NCBI GenBank assembly: GCA_949987705.1
Contig: OX465281.1
Location: forward strand, 165,492,516-165,556,515
Direction of reading: 5' to 3'
Source of the DNA: Thereva unica
Lineage: Eukaryota; Arthropoda; Insecta; Diptera; Therevidae
Length of the DNA: 64,000 nucleotides
In this document: positions 22,235 through 35,357 of the stretch, one piece after another
Position numbering within the stretch: the first letter of the stretch is position 1
Layout: every line of letters begins with the position of its first letter
The notes under the pieces: model-generated
Seen by the model: the letters and a program-made list of their open reading frames with translations, nothing else
Databases searched by the model: none
Told to the model about the DNA's origin: nothing
Translations under genes and position numbers: made by a program

Positions 22235-24266
22235 CTAAACCGCTAGAGCTAAAGGGCTGAAATTTTGACATTGTATCCGTAATTCTTCCCCTAAGGGGGG
22301 AAATAGGGTTTACCCAAACCGCTAGAGCTATAGGGCAGAAATTTTGACAGTGCATCCCTTTAATGACGTGGACATCCACTAAAATACGATCTTTCGAAAT
22401 TCATCCCCTAAGGGGGTGAAATGGGGTTTACCCAAACCGCTGGAGCTATAGGGCTGAAATTTTGACAGTGCATCCCTTTAATGACGTGCAAATCCTCTAT
22501 TAAAGCAATTTTTAGAAATTCTTCCCCTAAGGGGGGAAATGGGGTTTACCCAAACCGCTACAGCTATAGAGCTGAAATTTTGACAGTGCATCCCTATAAT
22601 GGCGTGGAAATCCACTATTAAAGCGATTTTTCAAATTTCTTCCCCTAAGGGGGAAATGGGGTTTACCCAAACCGCTGGAGCTGTAGGGCTGAAATTTTGA
22701 CAGTGCATCCCTATATTGATGTGGACATCCACTAAAAAGCGATTTTTCGAAATTCGTCCCCTAAGGGGCTGAAATGGGGTTTACCCAAACCGCTGGAGCT
22801 ATAGGGCTGAAATTTTGACAGTGCATCCCTTTAATGACGTGCAAATCCACTATTAAAGCGATTTTTCGAAATTCTTCCCCTACGGGGGGAAATGGGGTTT
22901 ACCCAAACCGCTAGAGCTATAGGGCTGAAATTTTGATAGTGCATCCCTATAATTATGTGGACATCCACTAAAAAGCGATTTTTCGAAATTCATCCCCTAA
23001 GGGGGTGAAATGGGGTTTACCCAAACCGCTGGAGCTATAAGGCTGAAATTTTGACAGTGCATCCCTTTAATGACGTGGACATCCACTAAAATACGATTTT
23101 TCGAAATTCATCCCCTAAGGGGGTGAATTGGGGTTTTTCCAAACCGCTAAAGCTATAGGGCTGAAATTTTGACAGCGCATCCCTATAATGGCGTGGAAAT
23201 CCACTATTAAAGCGATTTTTCGACATTCTTCCCCTAAGGGATGGAAATGGGGTTTACGTAATCCGCTGGAGCTGTAGGGCTGACATTTTGACAGTGAATC
23301 CCTATAATGATTTGGACATCCACTAAAAAGCGATTTTTCGAAATTCATCCACTAAGGGGGTGAAATGGGGTTTATCCAAACCGCTGGAGCTATAGGGCTG
23401 AAATTTTGACAGTGCATCCCTTTAATGACGTGCAAATCCACTATTAAAGCGATTTTTCAAAATTCTTCCCCTAAGGGGGGAAATGGAGTTTACCCAAATC
23501 GCTAGAGCTATAGGGCTGAAATTTTGACAGTGCATCCCTATAATGATGTGGACATCCACTAATAAGCGATTTTTCGAAATTCATCCCCTAAGGGGGTGAA
23601 ATGGGGTTTACCCAAACCGCTGGAACTATAGGGCTGAAATTTTGACAGTGCATCCCTATATTGATGTGGACATCCACTAAAAAGCGATTTTTCGAAATTC
23701 GTCCCCTAAGAGGCTGAAATGGGGTTTACCGAAACCGCTGGAGCTATAGGGCTGAAATTTTGACAGTGCATCCCTTTAATGATGTGGACATCCACTAAAA
23801 AGCGATTTTTCGAAATTCATCCCCTAAGGGGGTGAATTGGGGTTTTTCCAAACCGCTAAAGCTATAGGGCTGAAATTTTTACAGTGCATCCCTATAATGG
23901 CGTGGAAATCCACTATTAAAGGGATTTTTCGAAATTCTTACCCTAAAGGGTAGAAATGGGGTGTGCCTAAACCGCTGGAGCTATAGGGCTGAAATGTTGA
24001 CAGTGCATCCCTATAATGATTTGGACATCCACTAGAAAGCGATTTTTCGAAATTCATACCCTAAGGGGGTGAAATGGGGTTTACCCAAACCGCTGGAGCT
24101 GTAGGGCTGAAATTTTGACAGTGCATCCCTATATTGATGTGGACATCCACTAAAAAGCGATTTTTCGAAATTCGTCCCCTAAGGGGCTGAAATGGGGTTT
24201 ACCCAAACCGCTGGAGCTATAGGGCTGAAATTTTGACAGTGCATCCCTATAATGGCGTGGACATCC

Positions 24267-24530
24267 TTACTAATATTATAAATGCGAAAGTAACTCTGTC
24301 TGTCTGTCTGTCTGTCTGTTACGCTTTCACGCCTAAGCCGCTGCACCGATTTTGATGAAATTAGCAACAGACATAGTTTAGACCTTGGAGACGGACATAG
24401 GCGACTTTTTTTTGGAGAAAAAAGGGTTGAAGGGGGTGAAATGGGGTTCAATAAGTTGTAAGGGGATTTTTTTTTCTTTACTTTTTTTCTATTGTATAAA
24501 AAGTAACTGATTGACAGACAACGCACAACC
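24267..24530 (+). mobile_element. Helitron-type TCTG-rich module, copy 5
   Basis: Matches copy 4 at an offset of 2,295 bp, including flanking satellite, so it derives from a secondary ~2.3-kb duplication. Confidence 0.7.
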
Positions 24531-27500
24531 TAAACCGCTAGAGCTAAAGGGCTGAAATTTTGACATTGTATCCGTAATTCTTCCCCTAAGGGGGGAAATA
24601 GGGTTTACCCAAACCGCTAGAGCTATAGGGCAGAAATTTTGACAGTGCATCCCTTTAATGACGTGGACATCCACTAAAATACGATCTTTCGAAATTCATC
24701 CCCTAAGGGGGTGAAATGGGGTTTACCCAAACCGCTGGAGCTATAGGGCTGAAATTTTGACAGTGCATCCCTTTAATGACGTGCAAATCCTCTATTAAAG
24801 CAATTTTTAGAAATTCTTCCCCTAAGGGGGGAAATGGGGTTTACCCAAACCGCTACAGCTATAGAGCTGAAATTTTGACAGTGCATCCCTATAATGGCGT
24901 GGAAATCCACTATTAAAGCGATTTTTCAAATTTCTTCCCCTAAGGGGGAAATGGGGTTTACCGAAACCGCTGGAGCTATAGGGCTGAAATTTTGACAGTG
25001 CATCCCTTTAATGATGTGGACATCCACTAAAAAGCGATTTTTCGAAATTCATCCCCTAAGGGGGTGAATTGGGGTTTTTCCAAACCGCTAAAGCTATAGG
25101 GCTGAAATTTTTACAGTGCATCCCTATAATGGCGTGGAAATCCACTATTAAAGGGATTTTTCGAAATTCTTACCCTAAAGGGTAGAAATGGGGTGTGCCT
25201 AAACCGCTGGAGCTATAGGGCTGAAATGTTGACAGTGCATCCCTATAATGATTTGGACATCCACTAGAAAGCGATTTTTCGAAATTCATACCCTAAGGGG
25301 GTGAAATGGGGTTTACCCAAACCGCTGGAGCTATAGGGCTGAAATTTTGACAGTGCATCCCTTTAATGAGGTGGACATCCACTAAAATACGATTTTTCGA
25401 AATTCATCCCCTAAGGGGGTGAATTGGGGTTTTTCCAAACCGCTAAAGCTATAGGGCTGAAATTTTGACAGTGCATCCGTATAATGGCGTGGAAATCCAC
25501 TATTAAAGCGATTTTTCAACATTCTTCCCCTAAGGGATGGAAATGGGGTTTACCTAAACCGCTGGAGCTGTAGGGCTGAAATTTTGACAGTGAATCCCTA
25601 TAATGATTTGGACATCCACTAAAAAGCGATTTTTCGAAATTCATCCACTAAGGGGGTGAAACGGGGTTTACCCAAACCGCTGGAGCTATAGGGCTGAAAT
25701 TTTGACAGTGCATCCCTTTAATGACGTGGAAATCCACTATTAAAGCGATTTTTCAAAATTCTTCCCCTAAGGGGGGAAATGGAGTTTACCCAAATCGCTA
25801 GAGCTATAGGGCTGAAATTTTGACAGTGCATCCCTATAATGATGTGGACATCCACTAATAAGCGATTTTTCGAAATTCATCCCCTAAGGGGGTGAAATGG
25901 GGTTTACCCAAACCGCTGGAACTATAGGGCTGAAATTTTGACAGTGCATCCCTATATTGATGTGGACATCCACTAAAAAGCGATTTTTCGAAATTCGTCC
26001 CCTAAGGGGCTGAAATGGGGTTTACCCAAACCGCTGGAGCTATAGGGCTGAAATTTTGATAGTGCATCCCTTTAATGACGTGCAAATCTTCTATTAAAGC
26101 TATTTTTCTAAATTCTTCCCCTAAGGGGGAAATGGGGTTTACCCAAACCGCTAGAGCTATAGGGCTGAAATTTTGACAGTGCATCCCTATAATGATGTGG
26201 ACATCCACTAAAAAGCGATTTTTCGAAATTCATCCCCTAAGGGGGTGAATTGGGGTTTTTCCAAACCGCTGGAGCTATAGGGCTGAAATTTTGACAGTGC
26301 ATCCCTATAATGATTTGGACATCCACTAGAAAGCGATTTTTCGAAATTCATCCCCTAAGGGGGTGAAATGGGGTGTGCCTAAACCGCTGGAGCTATAGGG
26401 CTGAAATGTTGACAGTGCATCCCTATAATGATTTGGACATCCACTAGAAAGCGATTTTTCGAAATTCATACCCTAAGGGGGTGAAATGGGGTTTACCCAA
26501 ACCGCTGGAGCTATAGGGCTGAAATTTTGACAGTGCATCCCTTTAATGACGTGCAAATCCTCTATTAAAGCAATTTTTAGAAATTCTTCCCCTAGGGGGG
26601 GAAATGGGGTTTACCCAAACCGCTAGAGCTATAGAGCTGAAATTTTGACAGTGCATCCCTATAATGGCGTGGAAATCCACTATTAAAGCGATTTTTCGAA
26701 TTTCTTCCCCTAAGGGGGAAATGGGGTTTACCCAAACCGCTGGAGCTGTAGGGCTGAAATTTTGACAGTGCATCCCTATAATGATGTGGACATCCACTAA
26801 AAAGCGATTTTTCGAAATTCTTCCCCTAAGGGGGAAATGGGGTTTACCCAAACCGCTAGAGCTAAAGGGCTGAAATTTTGACAATGCATCCCTATAATGA
26901 TGTGGACAAAAGCGATTTTTCGAAATTCTTCCCCTAAGGGCGTGAAATGGGGTTTACCCAAACCGCTGGAGCTATAGGGCTGAAATTTTGAAAGTGCATC
27001 CCTTTAATGACGTGCAAATCCACTAATAAAGCGATTTTTCGAAATTCTTCCCCTATGGGGGGAAATTGGGTTTACCTAAACCGCTGGAGCTATGGGGCTG
27101 AAATTTTGACAGTGCATCCCTATATTAATGTGGACATCCATTAAAAAGCGATTTTTCAAAATTCATCCCCTAAGGGGGTGAAATGGGGTTTACCCAAACC
27201 GCTGGAGATATAGGGCTGAAATTTTGACAGTGCATCCCTTTAATGACGTGCAAATCCACTATTAAAGCGATTTTTCGAAATTCATTCCCTAAGGGGGTGA
27301 AATGAGGTTTACCCAAACCGCTGGAGCTATAGGGCTGAAATTTTGACAGTGCATCCCTTTAATGACGTGCAAATCCTCTATTAAAGCAATTTTTAGAAAT
27401 TCTTCCCCTAAGGGGGGAAATGGGGTTTACCCAAACCGCTAGAGCTATAGAGCTGAAATTTTGACAGTGCATCCCTATAATGGCGTGGAAATCCACTATT

Positions 27501-28076
27501 AAAGCGATTTTTCGAATTTCTTCCCCTAATGGGGAAATGGGGTTTACCCAAACCGCTAGAGCTATAGGGCTGAAATTTTGACAATGCATCCCTATAATAA
27601 TGTGGACAAAAGCGATTTTTCGAAATTCATCCCCTAAGGGGGTGAAATGGGGTTTACCCAAACCGCTAAAGCTATAGGGCTTAAATTTTGACAGTGCATC
27701 CCTATAATGGCGTGGAAATCCACTATTAAAGCGATTTTTCGGAATTCTTCCCCTAAGGGATGGAAATGGGGTGTACCTAAACCGCTGGAGCTATAGGGCT
27801 GAAATTTTGACAGTGCATCCCTATAATGATTTGGACATCCACTAGAAAGCGATTTTACGAAATTCATCCTCTAAGGGGGTGAAATGGGGTTTACCCAAAC
27901 CGCTGGAGCTACAGGGCTGAAATTTTGACAGTGCATCCCTTTAATGACGTGGACATCCACTAAAATACGATTTTCCGAAATTCATAGCCTAAGGGGATGA
28001 AATGGGGTTTTTCCAAACAGCTAAAGCTATAAGGCTGAAATTTTGACAGTGCATCCCTATAATGGCGTGGACATCC

Positions 28077-28338
28077 TTACTAATATTATAAATGCGAAAG
28101 TAACTCTGTCTGTTTGTCTGTCTATCTGTTACGCTTTCACGCCTAAGCCGCTGGACCGATTTTGATGAAATTTGCAACAGACATAGTTTAGACCTTGGAG
28201 ACGGACATAGGCGACTTTTTTTGGAGAAAAAAGGGTTGAAGGGGGTGAAATGGGGTTCAATAAATTGTAAGGAGATTTTTTTTCTTTACTTTATTTCTAT
28301 TGTATAAAAAGTAACTGATTGACAGACAACGCACAACC
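28077..28338 (+). mobile_element. Helitron-type TCTG-rich module, copy 6 (divergent)
   Basis: The same module, but with an interrupted tetranucleotide tract (CTGTTTGTCTGTCTATCTG) and TTTATTTCTATTG near the end. It is the most divergent copy and lies outside the 6.2-kb duplication. Confidence 0.7.
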
Positions 28339-31300
28339 TAAACCGCTAGAGCTAAAGGGCTGAAATTTTGACAGTGTATCCGTAGCGATTTTTCGAAATT
28401 CATCCCCTAAAGGGGTGAAATAGGATCAACTCAAAACCGCTGGAGCTATAAGGCTGAAATTTTGACAGTGCATCCCTATAATGACGTGGGCATCCACTAA
28501 GAAGCGATTTTACGAAACTCATCCCGTAAAGGGGTGAAATGGGGTTTACCCAAACCGCTGGAGCTATAGGGCTGAAATTTTGACAGTGCATCCCTTTAAT
28601 GACGTGCAAATCCACTATTAAAGCGATTTTTCGAAATTCTTCCCCTAATGGGGGAAATGGGGTTTACCCAAACCGCTAGAGCTATAGAGCTGAAATTTTG
28701 ACAGTGCATCCCTATAATGATGTGGACATCCACTAAAAAGCGATTTTTCGAAATTCATCCCCTAAGGGGGTGAAATGGGGTTTACCCAAATCGCTGGAGC
28801 TATAGTGCTAAAATTTTGACAGTGTATCAATTTAATGACGAGGACATCCACTAAAATACGATTTTTCAAAATTCATCCCCTAATGGAGTGAATTGGGGTT
28901 TTTCCAAACCGCTAAAGCTATAGGGCTGAAATTTTGACAGTGCATCCCTATAATGGCGTGGAAATCTACTATTAAAGGGATTTTTCGAATTTCATCCCCT
29001 AAGGGGGGAAATGGGGTTTACCTAAACCGCTGGAGCTATAGGGCTGAAATTTTGACAGTGCATCCCTATATTGATGTGGAAATCCACTAAAAAGCGATTT
29101 TTCGAAATTCATACCCTAAGGTGGTGAAATGTGGTTTACCCAAACCGCTTCAGCAATAGGGCTGAAATTTTGACAATGCATCCCTTTAATGACGTGCAAA
29201 TCCACTATTAAAGCGATTTTCCGAAATTCTTCCCGCGATTTTTCGAAATATGGTTTACCCAAACCGCTAGAGCTATAGGGCTGAAATTTTGACAGTGCAT
29301 CCCTATAATGACGTTGGCATCCACTAAGAAGCGATTTTACGAAACTCATCCCGTAAAGGGGTGAAATGGGGTTTACCCAAACCGCTGGAGCTATAGGGCT
29401 GAAATTTTGACAGTGCATCCCTTTAATGACGTGCAAATCCACTATTAAAGCGATTTTTCGAAATTCTTCCCCTAATGGGGGAAATGGGGTTTACCCAAAC
29501 CGCTAGAGCTATAGAGCTGAAATTTTGACAGTGCATCCCTATAATGATGTGGACATCCACTAAAAAGCGATTTTTCGAAATTCATCCCCTAAGGGGGTGA
29601 AATGGGGTTTACCCAAATCGCTGGAGCTATAGTGCTAAAATTTTGACAGTGTATCAATTTAATGACGAGGACATCCACTAAAATACGATTTTTCAAAATT
29701 CATCCCCTAATGGAGTGAATTGGGGTTTTTCCAAACCGCTAAAGCTATAGGGCTGAAATTTTGACAGTGCATCCCTATAATGGCGTGGAAATCTACTATT
29801 AAAGGGATTTTTCGAATTTCATCCCCTAAGGGGGGAAATGGGGTTTACCTAAACCGCTGGAGCTATAGGGCTGAAATTTTGACAGTGCATCCCTATATTG
29901 ATGTGGACATCCACTAAAAAGCGATTTTTCGAAATTCATCCCCTAAGGGGGTGAAATGGGGTTTACCCAAACCGCTGGAGCTATAGGGCTGAAATTTTGA
30001 CAGTGCATCCCTTTAATGACGTGGACAATCCACTATAATACGATTTTTCGAAATTCATCCCCTAAGGGGGTGAAATGGGGTTTACCCAAACCGCTAGAGC
30101 TATAGGGCTGAAATTTTGACAGTGCATCCCTATAATGATGTGGACATCCACTAAAAAGCGATTTTTCGAAATTCATCCCCTTAGGGGGTGAAATGGGGTT
30201 TTCCCAAACCACTGGAGCTATAGGGCTGAAATTGTGACAGTGCATCCCTTTAATGACGTGGACATCCACTAAAATACGATTTTTTGAAATTCATACCCTA
30301 AGGGGGTGAAATGGGGTTTTTCCAAACCGGTAACGCTATAGGGATGAAATTTTGACACTGCATCCCTTTAATGATGTGGACATCCACTAAGAGGCGATTT
30401 TTCGAAATTCATCGCCTAAGTGGGTGAAATGGGGTCAACCCAAAACCGCTGGAACTATAGGGCTGAAATTTTGACAGTACTTCCCTATAATGGCGTGGAC
30501 ATCCACTAAAAAGCGATTTTTCGAAATTCATCCCCTAAGGGGGTGAAATGGGGTTTACCCTACCCACTGGAGCTAGAGGGCTGAAATTTTGACAGTGCAT
30601 CCCTTTAATGACGTGGACATCCACTAAAATACGATTTTTCGAAATTCATCCCCTAAGGGTGAATTGGGGTTTTCCCAAACCGCTAAAGCTATAGGGCTGA
30701 AGTTTTGACAGTGCATCCTATAATGGCGTGGAAATCCACTATTAAAGCGATTTTTCGAAATTCTTCCCCTAAGGGATGGAAATGGGGTTTACCTAAACCT
30801 CTGGAGCTATAGAGCTGAAATTTTAACAGTGCATCCCTTGAATGACGTGCAAATCCACTATTAAAGCGATTTTTCGAAATTCTTCCCCTAAGGGATGGAA
30901 ATGTGGTTTACCTAAACCTCTGGAACTATAGGGCTGAAATTTTGATAGTGCATCCCTTTAATGACGTGCAAATCCACTATTAAAGCGATTTTTCGAAATT
31001 CTTCCCCTAAGGGGGGAAATGGGGTTTACCAAAACCGCTAGAGCTATAGAGCTGAAATTTTGACAGTGCATCCCTATAATGATGTGGACATCCACTAACA
31101 AGCGATTTTTCGAAATTCATCCCCTAAGGGGGTGAAATGGGGTTTACCCAAACCGCTGGAGCTATAGGGCGGAAATTGTGACAGTGCATCCCTTTAATGA
31201 CGTGGACATCCACTAAAATACGATTTTTTGAAATTCATACCCTAAGGGGGTGAAATGGGGTTTTTCCAAACCGGTGAGGCTATAGGGCTGAAATTTTGAC

Positions 31301-32587
31301 AGTGCATCTCTTTAATGACGTGGACATCCACTAAAATTCGATTTTTCGAAATTCATCCCCTAAGGGGTGAATTGGGGTTTTTCCAAACCGCTAAAGCTAT
31401 AGGGCTGAAATTTTGACAGTGCATCCCTATAATGGCGTGGAAATCTACTATTAAAGGGATATTTCGAAATTCATCCCCTAAGGGGGGGAATGGGGTTTAC
31501 CTAAACCGCTGGAGCTATAGGGCTGAAATTTTGACAGTGCATCCCTATATTGATGTGGACATCCACTAAAAAGCGATTTTTCGAAATTCATCCCCTTAGG
31601 GGGTGAAATGGGGTTTACCCAAACCGCTGGAGCTATAGGGCTGAAATTTTGACAGTGCATCCCTTTAATGACGTGCAAATCCACTATTAAAGCGATTTTC
31701 CGAAATTCTTCCCGCGATTTTTCGAAATGGGGTTTACACAAACCGCTAGAGCTATAGGGCTGAAATTTTGACAGTGCATCCCTATAATGATGTGGACATC
31801 CACTAAAAAGCGATTTTTCGAAATTCATCCTCTAAGGGGGTGAATTGGGGTTTTCCCAAACCGCTAAAGCTATAGGGCTGAAATTTTGACAGTGCATCCT
31901 TATAATGGCGTGGAAATCCACTATTAAAGCGATTTTTCGAAATTCTTCCCCTAAGGGATGGAAATGAGGTTTACCTAAACCTCTGGAGCTATATTGCTGA
32001 AATTTTGATAGTGCATCCCTTTAATGACGTGCAAATCCACTATTAAAGCGATTTTTCGAAATTCTTCCCCTAAGGGGGGAAATGGGGTTTACCCAAACCG
32101 CTGGAGCTATAGGGCTGAAATTGTGACAGTGCCTCCCTTTAATAACGTGGACATCCACTAAAATACGATTTTTTGAAATTCATACCCTAAGGGGGTGAAC
32201 TGGGGTTTTTCCAAACCGGTAAAGCTATAGGGCTGAAATTTTGACACTGCATCCCTTTAATGATGTGGACATCCACTAAGAAGCGATTTTTCGAAATTCA
32301 TCCCCTAAGGGGGTGAAATGAAAGCTATAGGGCTGAAATTTTGACAGTGCATCCCTATATTGATGTGGACATCCACTAAAATCATCTCAATCATCGAAAT
32401 TCATCCCCTTAGGGGGTGAAATGGGGTTTACCCAAACCGCTGGAGCTATAGGGCTGAAATTTTGATAGTGCATCCTTTTAATGGCGTGGACATCCACTAA
32501 AATACGATTTTTCGAAATTCATCCTCTAAGGGGGTGAAATGGGGTTTACCCAAACCGCTAGAGCTATAGGGCTGAAATTTTGACAGT

Positions 32588-33683
32588 TGTAACGGTCGGA
32601 ATTTTCATTTATTTGGGTTGGGAAATTTATTTTGTAATCACCTTGTAATGGGAAATTTTGGAAAAAATCACTTTGCGGAAACAGGAAAATTTTAAAAAAT
32701 AATAGGCGAGGACAAAAATAATAATGTAATGGAGGTTTTTTTTTGAAAAAAGGAAAAAGAAAGTCAGTTCGGGGGGTAGAAATATTGCGAGAAAGCAGTT
32801 TTAGATCAATTGGTTTTAATTTTGGCTGTGGAAGAAGATTGAACCAGTTTATGCACTGGGTAGCAGTTTTGGACAGGCGACCTTTCTATTTTCCTGGCGA
32901 AATATTGGCGTTGGAAGTCTCCCCGGAAGGAGTTTTGGGAAGAAAACAAACATCTTGGTGCTGTTATTGAAAATTTGTACTGGTGAGTTTTGTTCGATTA
33001 ATGTGCCCTGGTCCAAACCCTATATATTGGTGGACGTACTTCCTGAGGACGTAGCAGGTTCCCGAGCATCATATATTGGATGTTAATGAACGCTGCCGTA
33101 CCGCTGTAATTGAAGGTGACCCACGAAAGCACCCTGCCGCAGGAGCTAGGAGGTACAATCTAGTAAAGTTACGGCCCTGGTAAAAAGATTACTGGCATTA
33201 CGAGATTATTATATAAGAACTATTAGCATCCATATCAATATAGCGTGAGGTTGCGAGTTAATGCAGGAGGTGTAAATTGGATGTTACATTGAAGTTATTC
33301 AACACCATTGCTTTTAATTAAAAATTGAGTGGGATGGACAGCAAGTTATGGATTTTTATTAGGGTTTCTATAATAATAAAAATAATCGAAGTTGCATGAA
33401 TTGTTTTAAGAATTGGTGATATTCAGAAGGAGGGGAGATATTGGGCTTGAGTTTGCTGTATGAGGGTATGTAATAACATCCATCTTCAGCGCTTCTACTC
33501 CTCGGTAGTACAACAGCTCTGAGAGTTAAAGATTTTAACACAAACCATTTTTTTTAATAAACCGTTTTATTTACATATGTCAACTGGTGGTAATGCTTTA
33601 ATTTGTTCTTATACCATAATTTTAAATGCCGTAATATTAATTTTAATTTTATTTATTATTGATTGTACATTTGTTTGCTCCTT
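32588..33683 (+). other. Left, LTR U3-like part of the 3.29-kb element
   Basis: About 1.1 kb, AT-rich, non-repetitive and without a credible frame. TATA-like sequences occur at CTATATATTGG (near 33020) and ATTATATAAG (near 33210), and AATAAA-type signals near 33556. This is compatible with a long LTR but not proof. Confidence 0.4.
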
Positions 33684-34070
33684 ATTGGAGATATTTTTTT
33701 CTTCTTGTGTTTTACAGGTAGTTGTACACGGAATTAATAAATGTAATATTGTCTGTACAAAAGCGACGTAGGGGTACCCGTACGACACTTTTCGTTTTTT
33801 TAACACCTTCCGTCGACAAGACTTGTGTAATTATAGTTAAATATATATTGCCGTTTTCGCGTAGTTGAAAATTGTTGATTGTAGTATCTGCTACTATTAG
33901 TTTTACAGGGTTAGTGAATATTGAGTTTCTTTATCCAATTGTTATATTCTTGTGCGTGTTGACCTGTAATAAACATAAATGTTAAATGGTTATAATATAG
34001 TAATGTCCGTGTATTAGATTTTGTTTGTGGAATGGTTGGGACGGGTGGTATTCCTTTTCAGGGTTCTTAG
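33684..34070 (+). repeat. 387-bp direct repeat, left copy
   Basis: Identical to 35358-35744 except that TAATAAACAT here is TAATAGACAT there. It begins with a pyrimidine-rich run ending TTTTACAG, followed by AATAAATG polyadenylation-like motifs. It could be the part of an LTR retained in both copies. Confidence 0.9.
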
Positions 34071-34538
34071 GGTCAGGGTTTTTTTTTGTCTGTTTCTCCC
34101 AACTGATTGATTTTCCGAAAGGTAGCTCAGTTGTGGTTGAACAGCGGATCCCCCAAATTTTTTTTATTTTTGAAGAAGTTTCCTTTCCTTTCGTGGCGAT
34201 GCGATTTTGAGTTTCGTTTCCGTTCTTCTTTCGGGTTTACCTGAAGCTGGGTCGGCGACCTGGATGACACTTGGTGATGACTATGCTTCATGGTTTTCAC
34301 CAATTGGCATCGAGGACATTGACATGCGGGAGCCCTGAGGGGATTGTCGTCTTCCTCAACCATTCCACACATATATTGAATTAAAGCAAATCACTCATCT
34401 ATACTAACCTATATATACACCCATACACTTTTACTGTTTTGTCGCTACACACTAATAGGCGTTACTTTCGTTTTCTAGGTACACTCACCTAATATCAATA
34501 TTTATTTGATTTATTAATAGGCCTTATACTAATAGCTG

Positions 34539-35231
34539 TTGATTTTGGTTTCCGTGGGGGTTACATACTACCTCTTACAATTTTTTTTTCATCATCCATT
34601 TGGATCCATTTTCGCACCGAAATTTTTGGTTTTTCTCTTCGATTCTTCTGGGCGTTTCTTGCTACTGTCATCGGTAATCATAAGCGATACTTGCGGACGC
34701 ACGTATTATGGCCTGCCCCTCGTGCACAAGAAGCTTCGTAGGCCACATGGTCTTTCGGCTTTGTCTCCTTGCGCGAAGGAGTTCGTTCCTAAGGGTAAAC
34801 GGGTTTTCACTGCATACACACTTGACGAGGTCACAGCATTGAGATATCTGTTTAAGGTGATGAACGGGTTAACAGATAATCCGGGATCGTTCGATACCAT
34901 CGCATCGAGAGTCCTAACTATATTTATCGATTTTAAAAATAATCCCGTGGTATTAAGTCAGGCAATGGAGGTTATCTTCCACCGTTGCGTTGTAGAACCG
35001 ACGTTCTGCATTACAGGAGCGAAATTATACGGTATACTGGAGTCGATGAATTCCGGAAAGGGTAGTGTCTTTAGAAACCTATTTCGATTGCTGTTGGCCT
35101 ATCTGCAGGGGCTACTTAGGCAGGACGAACTGAATGGTCGTAGGTTGCGAGGGGTCGAGTTATTCTTGTCGGCCGTACGCACCCATACCCTCCGACGACC
35201 AGTTAAAGCGCCCGAAAAAAAAATCAACTAA
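34539..35231 (+). CDS. PAIP1-like protein fragment: PAM2 motif plus MIF4G domain (230 aa)
   Basis: An open frame with two recognisable parts. Residues 73-84 (SALSPCAKEFVP) match the PAM2 consensus that binds the MLLE domain of poly(A)-binding protein. Residues about 93-215 resemble the MIF4G-type helical domain of PAIP1: LTDNPGSFDT, VLSQAMEVIF, EPTFCITGAKLY, FRNLF and LRGVELFLS fall in the order seen in PAIP1-like proteins. PAIP1 is a cytosolic stimulator of translation that links poly(A)-binding protein to eIF4A/eIF3. Here the protein is much shorter than the usual 400-500 residues and ends soon after MIF4G. Residues 1-60 look non-coding (hydrophobic, no family match), so the true start is uncertain; the frame may begin at a splice acceptor or be an incomplete retrocopy. 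No stop or frameshift interrupts PAM2-MIF4G. It lies between the 387-bp direct repeats, which suggests capture by the surrounding element. Confidence 0.75.
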   Translation: MILVSVGVTYYLLQFFFHHPFGSIFAPKFLVFLFDSSGRFLLLSSVIISDTCGRTYYGLPLVHKKLRRPHGLSALSPCAKEFVPKGKRVFTAYTLDEVTALRYLFKVMNGLTDNPGSFDTIASRVLTIFIDFKNNPVVLSQAMEVIFHRCVVEPTFCITGAKLYGILESMNSGKGSVFRNLFRLLLAYLQGLLRQDELNGRRLRGVELFLSAVRTHTLRRPVKAPEKKIN

Positions 35232-35357
35232 TTATTCTCCCATTTTACATTATCGTTTTGTTGGCACCATCATAATAGATCTAGTTATTACCAAACCACC
35301 ACGACATCGTAAGTTAAAATTATGGAGCGTTTTTTTTCGGAAAGATTAGGCACCACC

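Larger units (their letters stand above)
11180..23720. repeat. ~6.2-kb higher-order tandem duplication of the array
   Basis: Sequence from about 11.18 kb to 17.4 kb is repeated from about 17.39 kb to 23.7 kb. The offset is 6,213 bp at the left and about 6,227-6,229 bp further right. The second copy includes the hAT derivative with its target duplication and the two Helitron-type modules. Differences are scattered single bases and short indels, so the duplication is recent. Shorter secondary duplications follow: about 2,295 bp (22.0 kb to 24.3 kb) and about 1,231 bp (23.7 kb to 25.0 kb). Confidence 0.85.
18646..32587. repeat. ~118-bp satellite array, third segment
   Basis: The longest unbroken stretch of the satellite, with four Helitron-type modules and several nested duplications. 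A distinctive shortened monomer in which TTCCCGCGATTTTTCGAAAT replaces the usual TTCCCCTAAGGGGGAAAT block first appears near 29230 and again near 31710. Monomers near the right end (28-32.5 kb) are more divergent from one another than those at 11-25 kb, as expected for an array edge. No gene is present. Confidence 0.95.

Noticed and set aside
13561..28338. Six Helitron-type modules as independent insertions
   Set aside because: All six have the same left and right junctions with the satellite, so they were copied with the array.
34127..34372. 81-codon minus-strand frame with CQCPRC and Lys/Arg-rich end
   Set aside because: No recognisable family; it lies in the flank of the PAIP1-like segment and could arise by chance.
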